This document shows positions 41,720 to 49,875 of a stretch of 64,000 nucleotides of DNA, piece after piece. Each line of letters starts with the position of its first letter. The stretch's first letter is position 1. The notes under the pieces are model-generated. The model worked only from the letters and a program-made list of their open reading frames with translations. It was not told where the DNA came from and made no database searches. The stretch spans positions 1 through 64,000 of the forward strand of contig NZ_MSCW01000012.1 of assembly GCF_001981305.1 (NCBI RefSeq), given 5' to 3'. Both the position numbers and the translations under genes were made by a program. This DNA is from Marinobacter lutaoensis (GTDB lineage: Bacteria; Pseudomonadota; Gammaproteobacteria; Pseudomonadales; Oleiphilaceae).

Positions 41720-44221
41720 TTATTCCCGGGGCGGTCGTTCCACCACCTTGCGCTTGCCCTTGGCGCACCGGGCCAGGGCCTTGAGGCCGTCGCCGTCGAA
41801 CGCGTCCACCCGGATCACGTCGTACAGCGCGGTCAGCGCTGCCTCCAGTTTCGGGCACTCGTCCGCCGTCACGATTCCCTGGGCGCAGGCCCAGTCCACC
41901 AGTTCCTTGCGTTCGTGCCCCATCAGCAGGGCGATGTTGTCCAGCTCGTCTTCGTTGCGGTTGCGGATGGCTTCGTGCAGGCGTGCCCGCATGTCGGCGG
42001 TTTCCCGGGCCAGCCGGTAGGCATTGAGAACGCGGCCCAGCGGGTCGTCCGGCGCGGTGTTGATGTAGGTGCCTCGGCCGATACGCTCGCGCACCGGGGT
42101 GTCGTCGACGATGGTCCGGGCCACTTCGGTTCCCAGGCGGTCGTCGGGGCCGTTCAGGCCGGTGGCGCCGAGGGGGAAGACCAGCAGCCGTAGGGGCCAG
42201 CGCAACGCCGGTACCGGAAAGTTGAGGATGGCCGCGCGCAGGGACTGCTGCAGGTCGCGCAGGCAGGTTTGCAGGCACCAGGTCACCAGCGGTCGCTGAT
42301 CCTCGGGATAGCCCTCGTCGTGCCACTGCTTGATCACCGCGCTGGCATAGTACATGTGCACCAGGGCATCTGCCATGCGGCCGGACAGGCGCTGGCGGGC
42401 CTTGAGACCGCCGCCGACGGTCAGCAAGGTCACGTCGGTGAGAAAGGCAAAGGCGGCGGAGAATCGAGCCAGCTGGCGATAGCAGCCGGCGATGCCGCCC
42501 TGCCGTGGCACCGGCTCCAGCCAGCCCCGGGTCAGGCCCAGCAGGAAGGCGCGCAGGGCGTTGCGGGTGGTGTGGGCCAGGTGCCGGTAGAAGGTGCCGT
42601 CGAACTGGCGGACCGCCCGTTCCTCGTCGTCCATGCCGGCCGCCTCGATTTCCTGGACGATGAAGGGGTGGCAGCGGATCGCCCCCTGGCCGAAGATCAT
42701 CAGGCTGCGGGTCAGGATGTTGGCGCCTTCCACGGTGATGCCGATGGGCACCGCCTGGTAGGCCCGGGCCAGGAAGTTGCGCGGGCCGGTGATCACGCCC
42801 CGGCCGGCCACCACGTCCATGGCGTGATTGATCACCTCCCGCATCCGGTCGGTGTTGCGGTATTTCAGCACCGCCGACGGCACCGACGGCCGCACGCCCC
42901 GGTCCAGCATGCCACTGGTCAACAGGCGCGCGGCGTCCATCATGTAGGTGTAGCCGGCGATCGGTTCCAGCGCTTCCTGTACTCCCTCGAACTGGCTGAT
43001 GGAGCGGCCGAACTGTTCCCGTGTGTAGGCATAGGCGCCGGTGGCCAGGCTGGCCAGCTTGCCGGCGCCGGTGCCCAGGGCCGGCAATGAGATGGAGCGG
43101 CCGATGGACAGGCACTCCAGCAGCATGGTCCAGCCCTTGCCAAGCATATCCTGGCCACCGATCACCTGGGACATGGGGATGAATACATCGGTGCCCCAGG
43201 TCGGTCCGTTCATGAACACCGTATTCATGGGCAGATGCCGGGCGCCGGCGTTGACGCCCTCGGTGTCTCGGGGCACCAGCACGCAGGTTACGCCGATCTC
43301 GTCGGTCTCGCCCAGCAGGTGGTCCGGGTCGTACACCTTGATGGCCAGGCCGATCAGGGTCGCCACCGGCGCCAGGGTGATGTAGCGCTTGTTCCAGGTC
43401 ACCTTCAGACCCAGCACCGCCTCGCCGTTCCAGGTGCCCTTGCACACGATGCCCTTGTCCGGAATGGCGCCGGCATCGGAACCGGCCACCGGTGAGGTCA
43501 GGGCGAAGCAGGGGATTTCCTCACCTTTGGCCAGGCGCGGCAGGTAGTGCTGCTTCTGTTCGTCGGTGCCGTAGTGCATCAGCAGCTCGCCGGGACCCAG
43601 GGAGTTGGGCACCATCACCGTTACCGCGGTGGAGACGCTGCGGGTGGAGATCTTCATGACGATCTCGGAATGGGCGGTGGCGGAAAAGCCGAGACCGCCA
43701 TCGGCCTTGGGAATCACCAGCCCGAAGAAGCCGTGCTCGCGGATGTACTTCCAGACCTTGTCCGGCAGGTCATAGTGCTCGTGGGTGATTTTCCAGTCAT
43801 CGAGCATGGCACAGAGGGTTTCCACCGGCCCGTCCAGAAACGCCTGTTCCTCCTGGGTCAGGTGGGCTGGCTGCGCGTCCAGCAACCGGTTCCAGTCCGG
43901 GCGGCCGGAGAACAGCTCACCATCCCAGTCCACCGAGCCGGATTTCAGGGCTTCCCGCTCGGTGTCGGAGAGTTTGGGCAGGCGGCTGCGCACCCAGCCC
44001 AGCAGCGGCCGGCTGAGCTTGTTCCGGCGCAGGTCGCCGGGCAGCACCAGGATCAGCGCCAGGGCCAGCAGGACACCGCCGGCGAGAACGCTGAGCAGGT
44101 GCCAGTCGTCCTGAATCAGCCCGAGGACCGTGGCGACGGCCATCACCACCGCGGCGACGGTACCGCCGACGCCAAGGTAGATCAGGACCAACGCGCTGAG
44201 TAACAGCAGCAGAACACTCAT
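41720..44221 (-). CDS. fadE: Acyl-CoA dehydrogenase FadE (long form)
   Basis: An 833-residue membrane-associated acyl-CoA dehydrogenase. An N-terminal hydrophobic segment of about 60 residues (two helices) is followed by an acyl-CoA dehydrogenase core: KADGGLGFSATAHSEIV, CFALTSPVAGSDAGAIPD and GKGWTMLLECLSIGR. The FadE-specific C-terminal extension (DUF1974) is present. It performs the first step of fatty-acid beta-oxidation. The length is close to the E. coli protein (814). No fad regulator or other beta-oxidation gene is adjacent. Confidence 0.93.
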   Translation of the reverse strand: MSVLLLLLSALVLIYLGVGGTVAAVVMAVATVLGLIQDDWHLLSVLAGGVLLALALILVLPGDLRRNKLSRPLLGWVRSRLPKLSDTEREALKSGSVDWDGELFSGRPDWNRLLDAQPAHLTQEEQAFLDGPVETLCAMLDDWKITHEHYDLPDKVWKYIREHGFFGLVIPKADGGLGFSATAHSEIVMKISTRSVSTAVTVMVPNSLGPGELLMHYGTDEQKQHYLPRLAKGEEIPCFALTSPVAGSDAGAIPDKGIVCKGTWNGEAVLGLKVTWNKRYITLAPVATLIGLAIKVYDPDHLLGETDEIGVTCVLVPRDTEGVNAGARHLPMNTVFMNGPTWGTDVFIPMSQVIGGQDMLGKGWTMLLECLSIGRSISLPALGTGAGKLASLATGAYAYTREQFGRSISQFEGVQEALEPIAGYTYMMDAARLLTSGMLDRGVRPSVPSAVLKYRNTDRMREVINHAMDVVAGRGVITGPRNFLARAYQAVPIGITVEGANILTRSLMIFGQGAIRCHPFIVQEIEAAGMDDEERAVRQFDGTFYRHLAHTTRNALRAFLLGLTRGWLEPVPRQGGIAGCYRQLARFSAAFAFLTDVTLLTVGGGLKARQRLSGRMADALVHMYYASAVIKQWHDEGYPEDQRPLVTWCLQTCLRDLQQSLRAAILNFPVPALRWPLRLLVFPLGATGLNGPDDRLGTEVARTIVDDTPVRERIGRGTYINTAPDDPLGRVLNAYRLARETADMRARLHEAIRNRNEDELDNIALLMGHERKELVDWACAQGIVTADECPKLEAALTALYDVIRVDAFDGDGLKALARCAKGKRKVVERPPRE

Positions 44222-44334
44222 GGGCGAACCTCCCTGTCATGGGTGAGGGAATGCGGGACCGTATGCCCTTACACCATCGGTCAAAGCGCGGGCAGTTGCA
44301 AGCCGGGGCCCGGTGGCACCGGGCCAAGCGGGGG

Positions 44335-45225
44335 TCAGAGACTCAGGCCGAGTGCCAGCAGGGCCAGGGTGGACAGCAGCACCGCCACGTTGGTGCCCAG
44401 GACCCGGTGCAGCCGTTCCGGCACCCGCCAGGCGCCGGGCAGCCGTGCCGCCAGCCACAGCGCTGCTGGCAGCGGCAGCAGGGCCAACAGCGTGGTGCCG
44501 GGCAGCACGCCGGCGGCAACCCCGGCGATGACCACCAGATAGCCGCCCAGCAACAGCAGGGCCACCACCCGGGCTGCCCGGTCCCGACCCGCCAGGATCA
44601 CCAGGTGGCGGCGGCCAACCTGGCGGTCCGCCTCGGCGTCGGGGATCTGGTTGATCAGCAGCAGTTCGCTGACCAGCAACAGGGCAACCAGGGCAACCAG
44701 CAGGGCCATGGCGTCGATCCGGCCCCCCAGGGCCAGCACCGAGCCAAGCACCATGACCGGGCCGAACCCCAGTCCCGGCGCCAGCAGACACAACAGCGGG
44801 TGGCGGGTGAGCCAGCGGGTGTAGGTGAGGATCAGGGCAAGGCCGGCGATTCCGATCACCAGCATGGGCCAGCCGGCGTGCCAGAGAAAATACAGGCCGA
44901 TGGCGACCACCAGGGCGAGGGTGCCGAGCGCGGCGGCCCGCACGCCGCCGGCCGCTTCCGGCGTTTCCGGCAAGGCACCGCTGCCGCCGGAGAACGGTGT
45001 CCGTCGGGTGAGCAGGTCGAGCCCGGAGCGGAAGTCGTCGTATTCATTGAACAGGTTGACCGCGGCGTGGGCCAGCAGGGCGCCGAGCAGTACCAGGCCG
45101 AGATCCAGCACGGACAGCGGCACGCCCTGGCGCCAGGCCACGGCAATGCCGCCGGCCGCGCACAGGGGGGCGAGGATCAGAAAGTTGGGACGGAAGGCGC
45201 GGACGACGGCAACCGCGTGCTGCAT
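44335..45225 (-). CDS. UbiA-superfamily prenyltransferase
   Basis: A 296-residue integral membrane enzyme with nine predicted helices and two Asp-rich motifs, NLFNEYDDFRSGLD (about 57-70) and NQIPDAEADRQVGRRHL. The latter carries the MenA-like NQ-PD-EAD pattern. It may prenylate a 1,4-dihydroxy-2-naphthoate-like or other aromatic acceptor, but no men genes are near. The ATG at 45225 is the family-like start; upstream in-frame residues look spurious. It follows the AEC permease gene by 10 bp on the same strand. Confidence 0.82.
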   Translation of the reverse strand: MQHAVAVVRAFRPNFLILAPLCAAGGIAVAWRQGVPLSVLDLGLVLLGALLAHAAVNLFNEYDDFRSGLDLLTRRTPFSGGSGALPETPEAAGGVRAAALGTLALVVAIGLYFLWHAGWPMLVIGIAGLALILTYTRWLTRHPLLCLLAPGLGFGPVMVLGSVLALGGRIDAMALLVALVALLLVSELLLINQIPDAEADRQVGRRHLVILAGRDRAARVVALLLLGGYLVVIAGVAAGVLPGTTLLALLPLPAALWLAARLPGAWRVPERLHRVLGTNVAVLLSTLALLALGLSL

Positions 45226-45235
45226 GTCGGATTCC

Positions 45236-46123
45236 TTACACGTAGCCGGCGGCGAACACCAGGCCGAGGACAATGGGCATCACCACCAAGCTGCCGAGAT
45301 TGCTCAGCAGGACCAGCGACGCCACCTTATGCGGTTCCTGGCGGTACTGCTCCGCCACCATGTAGTTCAGTACCGCCGGCGGCAGCGCCGCGAACACCCA
45401 CAGGCAGGCCACCTGCAACCCCGGCAGTTCCATCAGGGCAAGGAAAGGCCAGGCCAGCAGCAGGCCGCTGGCGGGGCAGGCCACGGCCCCCAGCAACCCC
45501 AGTTTCCAGTCACTGAAGTCCACATCGAGCATGCGTACGCCCAGGGCGAACAGCATCAGTGGAATGCACACGCCACCGAGCATGTTCAGCGACTCCAGCA
45601 GCCAGCCGGGCAGTGCGATCCCGCTGAAGTTTACCGCCAGGCCGGCGAGACTGGCAAAGACAATGGGCAGCTTCAGGCGCTGGACCAGGGACGAATGCGG
45701 GTCCAGCATGTACAGGCCGACTGAGAAGTGCAGCAGCATTTCCACGATGAACAGCACGATCGCCGCCGGCAGGGCGGCATCACCGAATGCCAGCACCAGC
45801 AGCGGAATCCCCATGTTGCCGGAGTTGTTGAACATCATCGGTGGCAGGAAGGTTTTCAGGTCCAGCTTCAGCCACCGGGCGAGGGGATACAGCAACAGCC
45901 CCGAACCCAGCACCACCAGAGTCCCGCCCAGGGCCAGCCAGCCGTAGTCCTGCAACGGCGCCTTCTGGTCCGCCAGCACCGCGAATACCAGCATCGGCAC
46001 GAACAGCTCCATGTTCAGCAGGTTCAGGCCGCGGATGTCGGGGGTACGGTAGCGGCCGTACAGGGCGCCGCATCCGGCAATGACGAAAACGGGCAACAGG
46101 GTCGAGAGAATCTGGCCAATCAT
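45236..46123 (-). CDS. AEC-family (auxin efflux carrier-like) transporter
   Basis: A 295-residue membrane protein with ten predicted helices. Family signs: LPVFVIAGCGALYGR at the N-terminus, MMFNNSGNMGIPLLVLAFGDAALP in the middle, and PPAVLNYMVAEQYRQEPHKVAS near the end. I chose the ATG at 46123. The frame is open far upstream, antisense to the aminotransferase gene, but that part is a shadow. It is divergent from the PatB-like gene. Likely exporter of an amino acid or carboxylate. Confidence 0.87.
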   Translation of the reverse strand: MIGQILSTLLPVFVIAGCGALYGRYRTPDIRGLNLLNMELFVPMLVFAVLADQKAPLQDYGWLALGGTLVVLGSGLLLYPLARWLKLDLKTFLPPMMFNNSGNMGIPLLVLAFGDAALPAAIVLFIVEMLLHFSVGLYMLDPHSSLVQRLKLPIVFASLAGLAVNFSGIALPGWLLESLNMLGGVCIPLMLFALGVRMLDVDFSDWKLGLLGAVACPASGLLLAWPFLALMELPGLQVACLWVFAALPPAVLNYMVAEQYRQEPHKVASLVLLSNLGSLVVMPIVLGLVFAAGYV

Positions 46124-46261
46124 CGGGGGATGGCTCCGGCTGGTGTCGGGTCGGGTATCAAAACGGTTAGGTTCGCAAGTATCCGGCCGATTGGCAAATG
46201 GCTTGACGGCGCCTTCGACCAAAGGCCAAGGTTGGCCTTGACTCAGGGAGAAACCCGTACC

Positions 46262-47455
46262 ATGTCCAGATTTGACGACCCCATCGACCGAGCGCAGACC
46301 GACTCGGTCAAGTACGATGCCCGCGCGGCTGTGTTCGGCCGTGCCGATGTCATCCCGGCCTGGGTGGCCGACATGGATTTCGCCGCGCCGGAGGCGGTGA
46401 CCCGTGCCCTGCGGCAGCGGGCGGATCACCCCGTTTATGGCTACACCCTGTTCCCGGAGAGCCTGTACCAGGCCATGATCGACTGGTTTCGCGACCGCCA
46501 TGGCTGGGCCATCGAGCGCGACTGGATACGGATGGCCCCGGGGGTGGTGCCGTCTCTGCACGCCGCCTGCCTGGCCTATGCCGGTGCCGGCGAGGGCGTG
46601 ATCGTGCAGCCGCCGGTCTACCCGCCGTTCTTCGGCGCGGCACGCCTGACCGGGCGATCCCTGATTGAAAATCCGCTGGTGGCCGACACCGACCGGGACG
46701 GCCGGCTGCATTACCGCATGGATCTGGAACACCTGGAGGCCTGCGCCGCCCGGCCGGAGGCGCGGGTGCTGCTGCTGTGTTCCCCCCACAACCCGGTGGG
46801 CCGGGTGTGGCGCGAGGAGGAGCTGGCGGCGGTACTGGACATCGCCCGGCGCCACGACCTGGTGGTTCTCAGCGACGAGATTCACTGCGATCTGGTTTAC
46901 CCGGGCGGCCCCCGCCACCGGATGCTGGCCAGCCTGCCGGGGGCCGCCGAACGGGTGGTCACGGCGGTGGCCCCGAGCAAGACCTTCAACATGCCCGGTC
47001 TGGGCCTGTCCGCCCTGGTGGTCCCCGATGCCGGGCTTCGGCGGGCCATCGCCTCGGTGTTTGAAGGCATGCACCTGCCCCAGTGCAACCCCTTCAGCGT
47101 GGCCGGCTTCGAGGCGGGCTACCGGCACGGTGGCCCCTGGCTGGACGAGCTGCTGGCTTACCTGCGGGACAACCGGGACTGGCTGGTGTCCCGGGTGAAC
47201 CGGGACCTGCCGGGGCTGTCGGCGTGTGTGCCGGAGGGTACCTACCTGGTGTGGCTGGACTGCCGCGGACTGGCGCTGGAGGATGCCGCCCTCAAGCGCT
47301 TCTTCGTGCAGAACGCGGGTGTGGGCCTGAATCCGGGCGCCAGTTTTGGCGAGCCGGGCCGGGGCTTCATGCGTCTGAACATCGGGTGTCCACGCCGGAC
47401 TCTGAAGACGGTGCTGCGGCGGATCGAGGCGGCGCTGGCCGGCCGATCCGGGTAG
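46262..47455 (+). CDS. MalY/PatB-family pyridoxal-phosphate C-S lyase
   Basis: A 397-residue fold-type I aminotransferase-like enzyme: PAWVADMDFAAPEAV near the start is diagnostic for the MalY/PatB group. It also has SPHNPVGRVW, SDEIHCDLVY and the PLP lysine in VAPSKTFNMPGL. It cleaves cystathionine or Cys conjugates to homocysteine or thiols. ATG at 46262 follows a GGGAGAAAC site. The frame stays open 5' in the divergent AEC gene region, but that is not coding. Its last 89 bp are antisense to the EamA permease end. Confidence 0.9.
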   Translation: MSRFDDPIDRAQTDSVKYDARAAVFGRADVIPAWVADMDFAAPEAVTRALRQRADHPVYGYTLFPESLYQAMIDWFRDRHGWAIERDWIRMAPGVVPSLHAACLAYAGAGEGVIVQPPVYPPFFGAARLTGRSLIENPLVADTDRDGRLHYRMDLEHLEACAARPEARVLLLCSPHNPVGRVWREEELAAVLDIARRHDLVVLSDEIHCDLVYPGGPRHRMLASLPGAAERVVTAVAPSKTFNMPGLGLSALVVPDAGLRRAIASVFEGMHLPQCNPFSVAGFEAGYRHGGPWLDELLAYLRDNRDWLVSRVNRDLPGLSACVPEGTYLVWLDCRGLALEDAALKRFFVQNAGVGLNPGASFGEPGRGFMRLNIGCPRRTLKTVLRRIEAALAGRSG

Positions 47456-48344
47456 CCAGAACCAGGCCAAGCAGGATCAGGGCGCCGCCGGCCAGGTGAT
47501 ACCAGCTCAGGGACTCGTCCAGAAACAGACCCGCCAGCACCGAGGCGTACACCGGCGTCAGGTACATGAACAGGGCCGTGCTCCGTGGCCCAAGGGTGTG
47601 CACACCGTGATTCCAGAAGCCGTAGGCGAGAATGCCCGGAAAAATGGCGAAGTACAGCAGTGGCAGCAGGGTGCGGCCGGACAGCTCGAAGCCGCCACTG
47701 ATGAACAGCAGGTCCACCAGGTAGACCGGCAGCAGCACCAGGGTACCCAGCAGCACCTGCGCGGTCAGGAAGGTCAGGGCGGGTACCGGCACCGCGTGGC
47801 GCCGCAGCAGCACCGAGAACAGGCCCCAGCAGAACACCGCCGCCACCATCAACAGGTCGCCGGCCTGCATCTGCAGACCGCTCAGCACCGACCACTGGCC
47901 CCGCGCCACCACCACCAGAATGCCCAGCACCGCGAGGGCGATCCCGAGAGCCTGCAGCGGTCGTGTCCGGTCCCCCAGCAGCAGCCATGCCAGCAGTGCC
48001 ACGAAAATCGGAATGGTGGCGTTGATCAGGGCGATGTTGGTGGCGCTGGTGGTGATGGCCGCGTAGTACAGCAACGAATTGAAGGCGGCGACGCTGAAGG
48101 TGGACAGCACCAGCATGGTGCCGAGGTGTCGGCGCAGCACCGCGCGGTGCCGGAGCAGGCCCGGCAGTCCCGCCGGCAACAGGATGGCCAGGGCGATGAC
48201 CCAGCGCCAGAACGACATGGACAGCGGCGGCAGCAGCGTGACCGTGCCGCGGGCCAGCACGGCATTGCCGGCCCAGAACAGGGGCGTGACCACCAGTCCG
48301 AAATAGGCCAGCCAGAGGGATTGGGTGGTGGTTTTGGATGTCAC
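47367..48344 (-). CDS. EamA-family (DMT) permease with extended C-terminal tail
   Basis: A 325-residue protein with ten helices in two EamA repeats (LAYFGLVVTPLFWAGNAVLARG; YFAIFPGILAYGFWNHGVHTLG). The conserved part ends near LILLGLVLATRIGRP. The last 25 or so residues (Pro/Ala/Ser-rich, ending DTRCSDA) are read from the antisense strand of the PatB-like gene. It probably lost its original stop codon. Probably a small-molecule exporter. Confidence 0.87.
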   Translation of the reverse strand: MTSKTTTQSLWLAYFGLVVTPLFWAGNAVLARGTVTLLPPLSMSFWRWVIALAILLPAGLPGLLRHRAVLRRHLGTMLVLSTFSVAAFNSLLYYAAITTSATNIALINATIPIFVALLAWLLLGDRTRPLQALGIALAVLGILVVVARGQWSVLSGLQMQAGDLLMVAAVFCWGLFSVLLRRHAVPVPALTFLTAQVLLGTLVLLPVYLVDLLFISGGFELSGRTLLPLLYFAIFPGILAYGFWNHGVHTLGPRSTALFMYLTPVYASVLAGLFLDESLSWYHLAGGALILLGLVLATRIGRPAPPRSAAAPSSESGVDTRCSDA

Positions 48345-48394
48345 GGCAATCTCCTGCGAGTGTCAGGGGGTATCGCTGAAAATTGCCTAGGATA

Positions 48395-49768
48395 CTACTC
48401 TCCTGGCACTTCCGCCTCTGTACCAATGTGGTAGGCGGCAAAACCGGCCATCACCACCTGGTCCACCGCCATGCCGATGATCCGGCCGTCGGCGGAGGAG
48501 CGGATCGGGTACTGGGCGTTGGTGATGGGGTCGGCTACGTAGCCCAGGATTTCACCCGCCGAGACGGTGTCGCCGAGGGCCACCTCGCTGAACAGGATGC
48601 CGCCGTGGTCGGCCCGGACCCAGGTGGAGTCGTAGTACACCGGCTCCGGCTCGCCCCAGACAAACATGCGCGAAATCATCCCCTCCTTTTCCATCAGGCT
48701 GGTGAGGCTGTTCACGCCGGCCTCGATCTGATGCTCCTGGATGCGGTGAGACTCCCCGGCTTCCAGAGTCACCGCGCGAATGCCGGCGGCCACCGCGGCG
48801 GTGCGCAGCATGCCGGGGGTACCGGTGCTGTGCACCACGGCCATGCGGTCGAAACCCCGGGTGAAGGCTGCCACCTCGGGGTTGTTCATGTCCGCCCGGA
48901 TCTGGGGCAGGTTGGTCCGCTTGAGGGAGCCGGTGTGGATGTCCACCAGCATGTCGCAGTAGCGGATGATGTTTTCGAACAGCGAATGGGCAACACGGTC
49001 GGCGAGACTGCCGTCCGGCGAGCCGGGGAAATGCCGGTTCAGGTCGCGGCGGTCGGGCAGGTAGCGGCTGCCCTGGTGAAATCCGGTCAGGTTGACGATG
49101 GGGATGCCCACCACCCGCCCCCTCAGTTTCTCCGGATCCAGGTCATACAGGGTGCGGCGGACGATCTCGATGCCATTGAGTTCGTCGCCGTGGACGGCTG
49201 CCGTCAGGCACAGGGTGGGGCCGACATGGGCGCCGTTCACCACCAGCACCGGGGTGGTCTGGGACAGGCCGGCGATCTGGATGTTCGGGGTCCAGGCCAG
49301 GCGGGTGGATGTGCCCGGCAGCACTTCGTTGCCCAGCAGGGCGAAACGGCCGGCCGCAGCGGGCGGTGGCGGTTCGGCGGCCACCGGCGGGTCCGCCGGT
49401 GCCGGTGTTGTGTCGGTTCCGGCCGGCGGGGCGGCGGCCGGCGCCGGTGTCGATTCCGGCGCGGGTGCCGGAGCCACCTCTTTCAGGTCGACATGGGGCG
49501 CCACCCTGCGCGCCGGAGGCTCCGCCACCGGTTCGGCTTCGGCGGCGGGTGCCGGGGCATCGGCGGTGGTGTCACCGCCGGCCAGCGGCGCGGAGTGTTC
49601 CACGTCCTCGACATTTTCGTCCTCTGCCAGCTCGGCAATGGCCAGCGCCGGTGTCGCGGCGTTGGCCGGAGCACCGGCCTCGGCCCAGGCGCCACCGGTC
49701 GTGACCGGCAGCAGCCAGGCCAGCAGCAGCGGGGGTAGGGAGTGGGGGGTGCGGGTCGCATGGGGCAT
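48395..49768 (-). CDS. Exported succinylglutamate desuccinylase/aspartoacylase-family (M14) protein
   Basis: A 457-residue protein. The ATG at 49768 (GAGGTGAAA site upstream) gives a signal peptide ending near GGAWA. About 100 residues of Ala/Pro/Glu-rich linker follow, then an AstE/AspA-type zinc domain with HGDE and VDIHTG as metal ligands and TLEAGESHR. A C-terminal barrel-sandwich lobe (GGILFSEVALGDTVSAGEILG) is typical for this M14 branch. It would deacylate or hydrolyse an amide in the periplasm. The exported form with a long linker is unusual, since AstE is cytoplasmic. Confidence 0.82.
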   Translation of the reverse strand: MPHATRTPHSLPPLLLAWLLPVTTGGAWAEAGAPANAATPALAIAELAEDENVEDVEHSAPLAGGDTTADAPAPAAEAEPVAEPPARRVAPHVDLKEVAPAPAPESTPAPAAAPPAGTDTTPAPADPPVAAEPPPPAAAGRFALLGNEVLPGTSTRLAWTPNIQIAGLSQTTPVLVVNGAHVGPTLCLTAAVHGDELNGIEIVRRTLYDLDPEKLRGRVVGIPIVNLTGFHQGSRYLPDRRDLNRHFPGSPDGSLADRVAHSLFENIIRYCDMLVDIHTGSLKRTNLPQIRADMNNPEVAAFTRGFDRMAVVHSTGTPGMLRTAAVAAGIRAVTLEAGESHRIQEHQIEAGVNSLTSLMEKEGMISRMFVWGEPEPVYYDSTWVRADHGGILFSEVALGDTVSAGEILGYVADPITNAQYPIRSSADGRIIGMAVDQVVMAGFAAYHIGTEAEVPGE

Positions 49769-49875
49769 GGGGATTTCACCTCGGGTTGCGTCGGAGGCCA
49801 AGGATAGAGGCTTTCCGGCCGAACGGGATACCGCTGTGACAAAGGTTTAATACGACCGTCATGACGGCCCGGGGG

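Noticed and set aside
44307..44325. GGCCCGG-TGGCA-CCGGGCC as a terminator between the prenyltransferase and fadE genes
   Set aside because: The stem is good, but there is no T run on either strand and no clear transcript end can be assigned.
46124..47470. N-terminal extension of the AEC transporter frame
   Set aside because: The open frame continues through the antisense of the PatB-like gene; the transporter begins with its family-like start at 46123.
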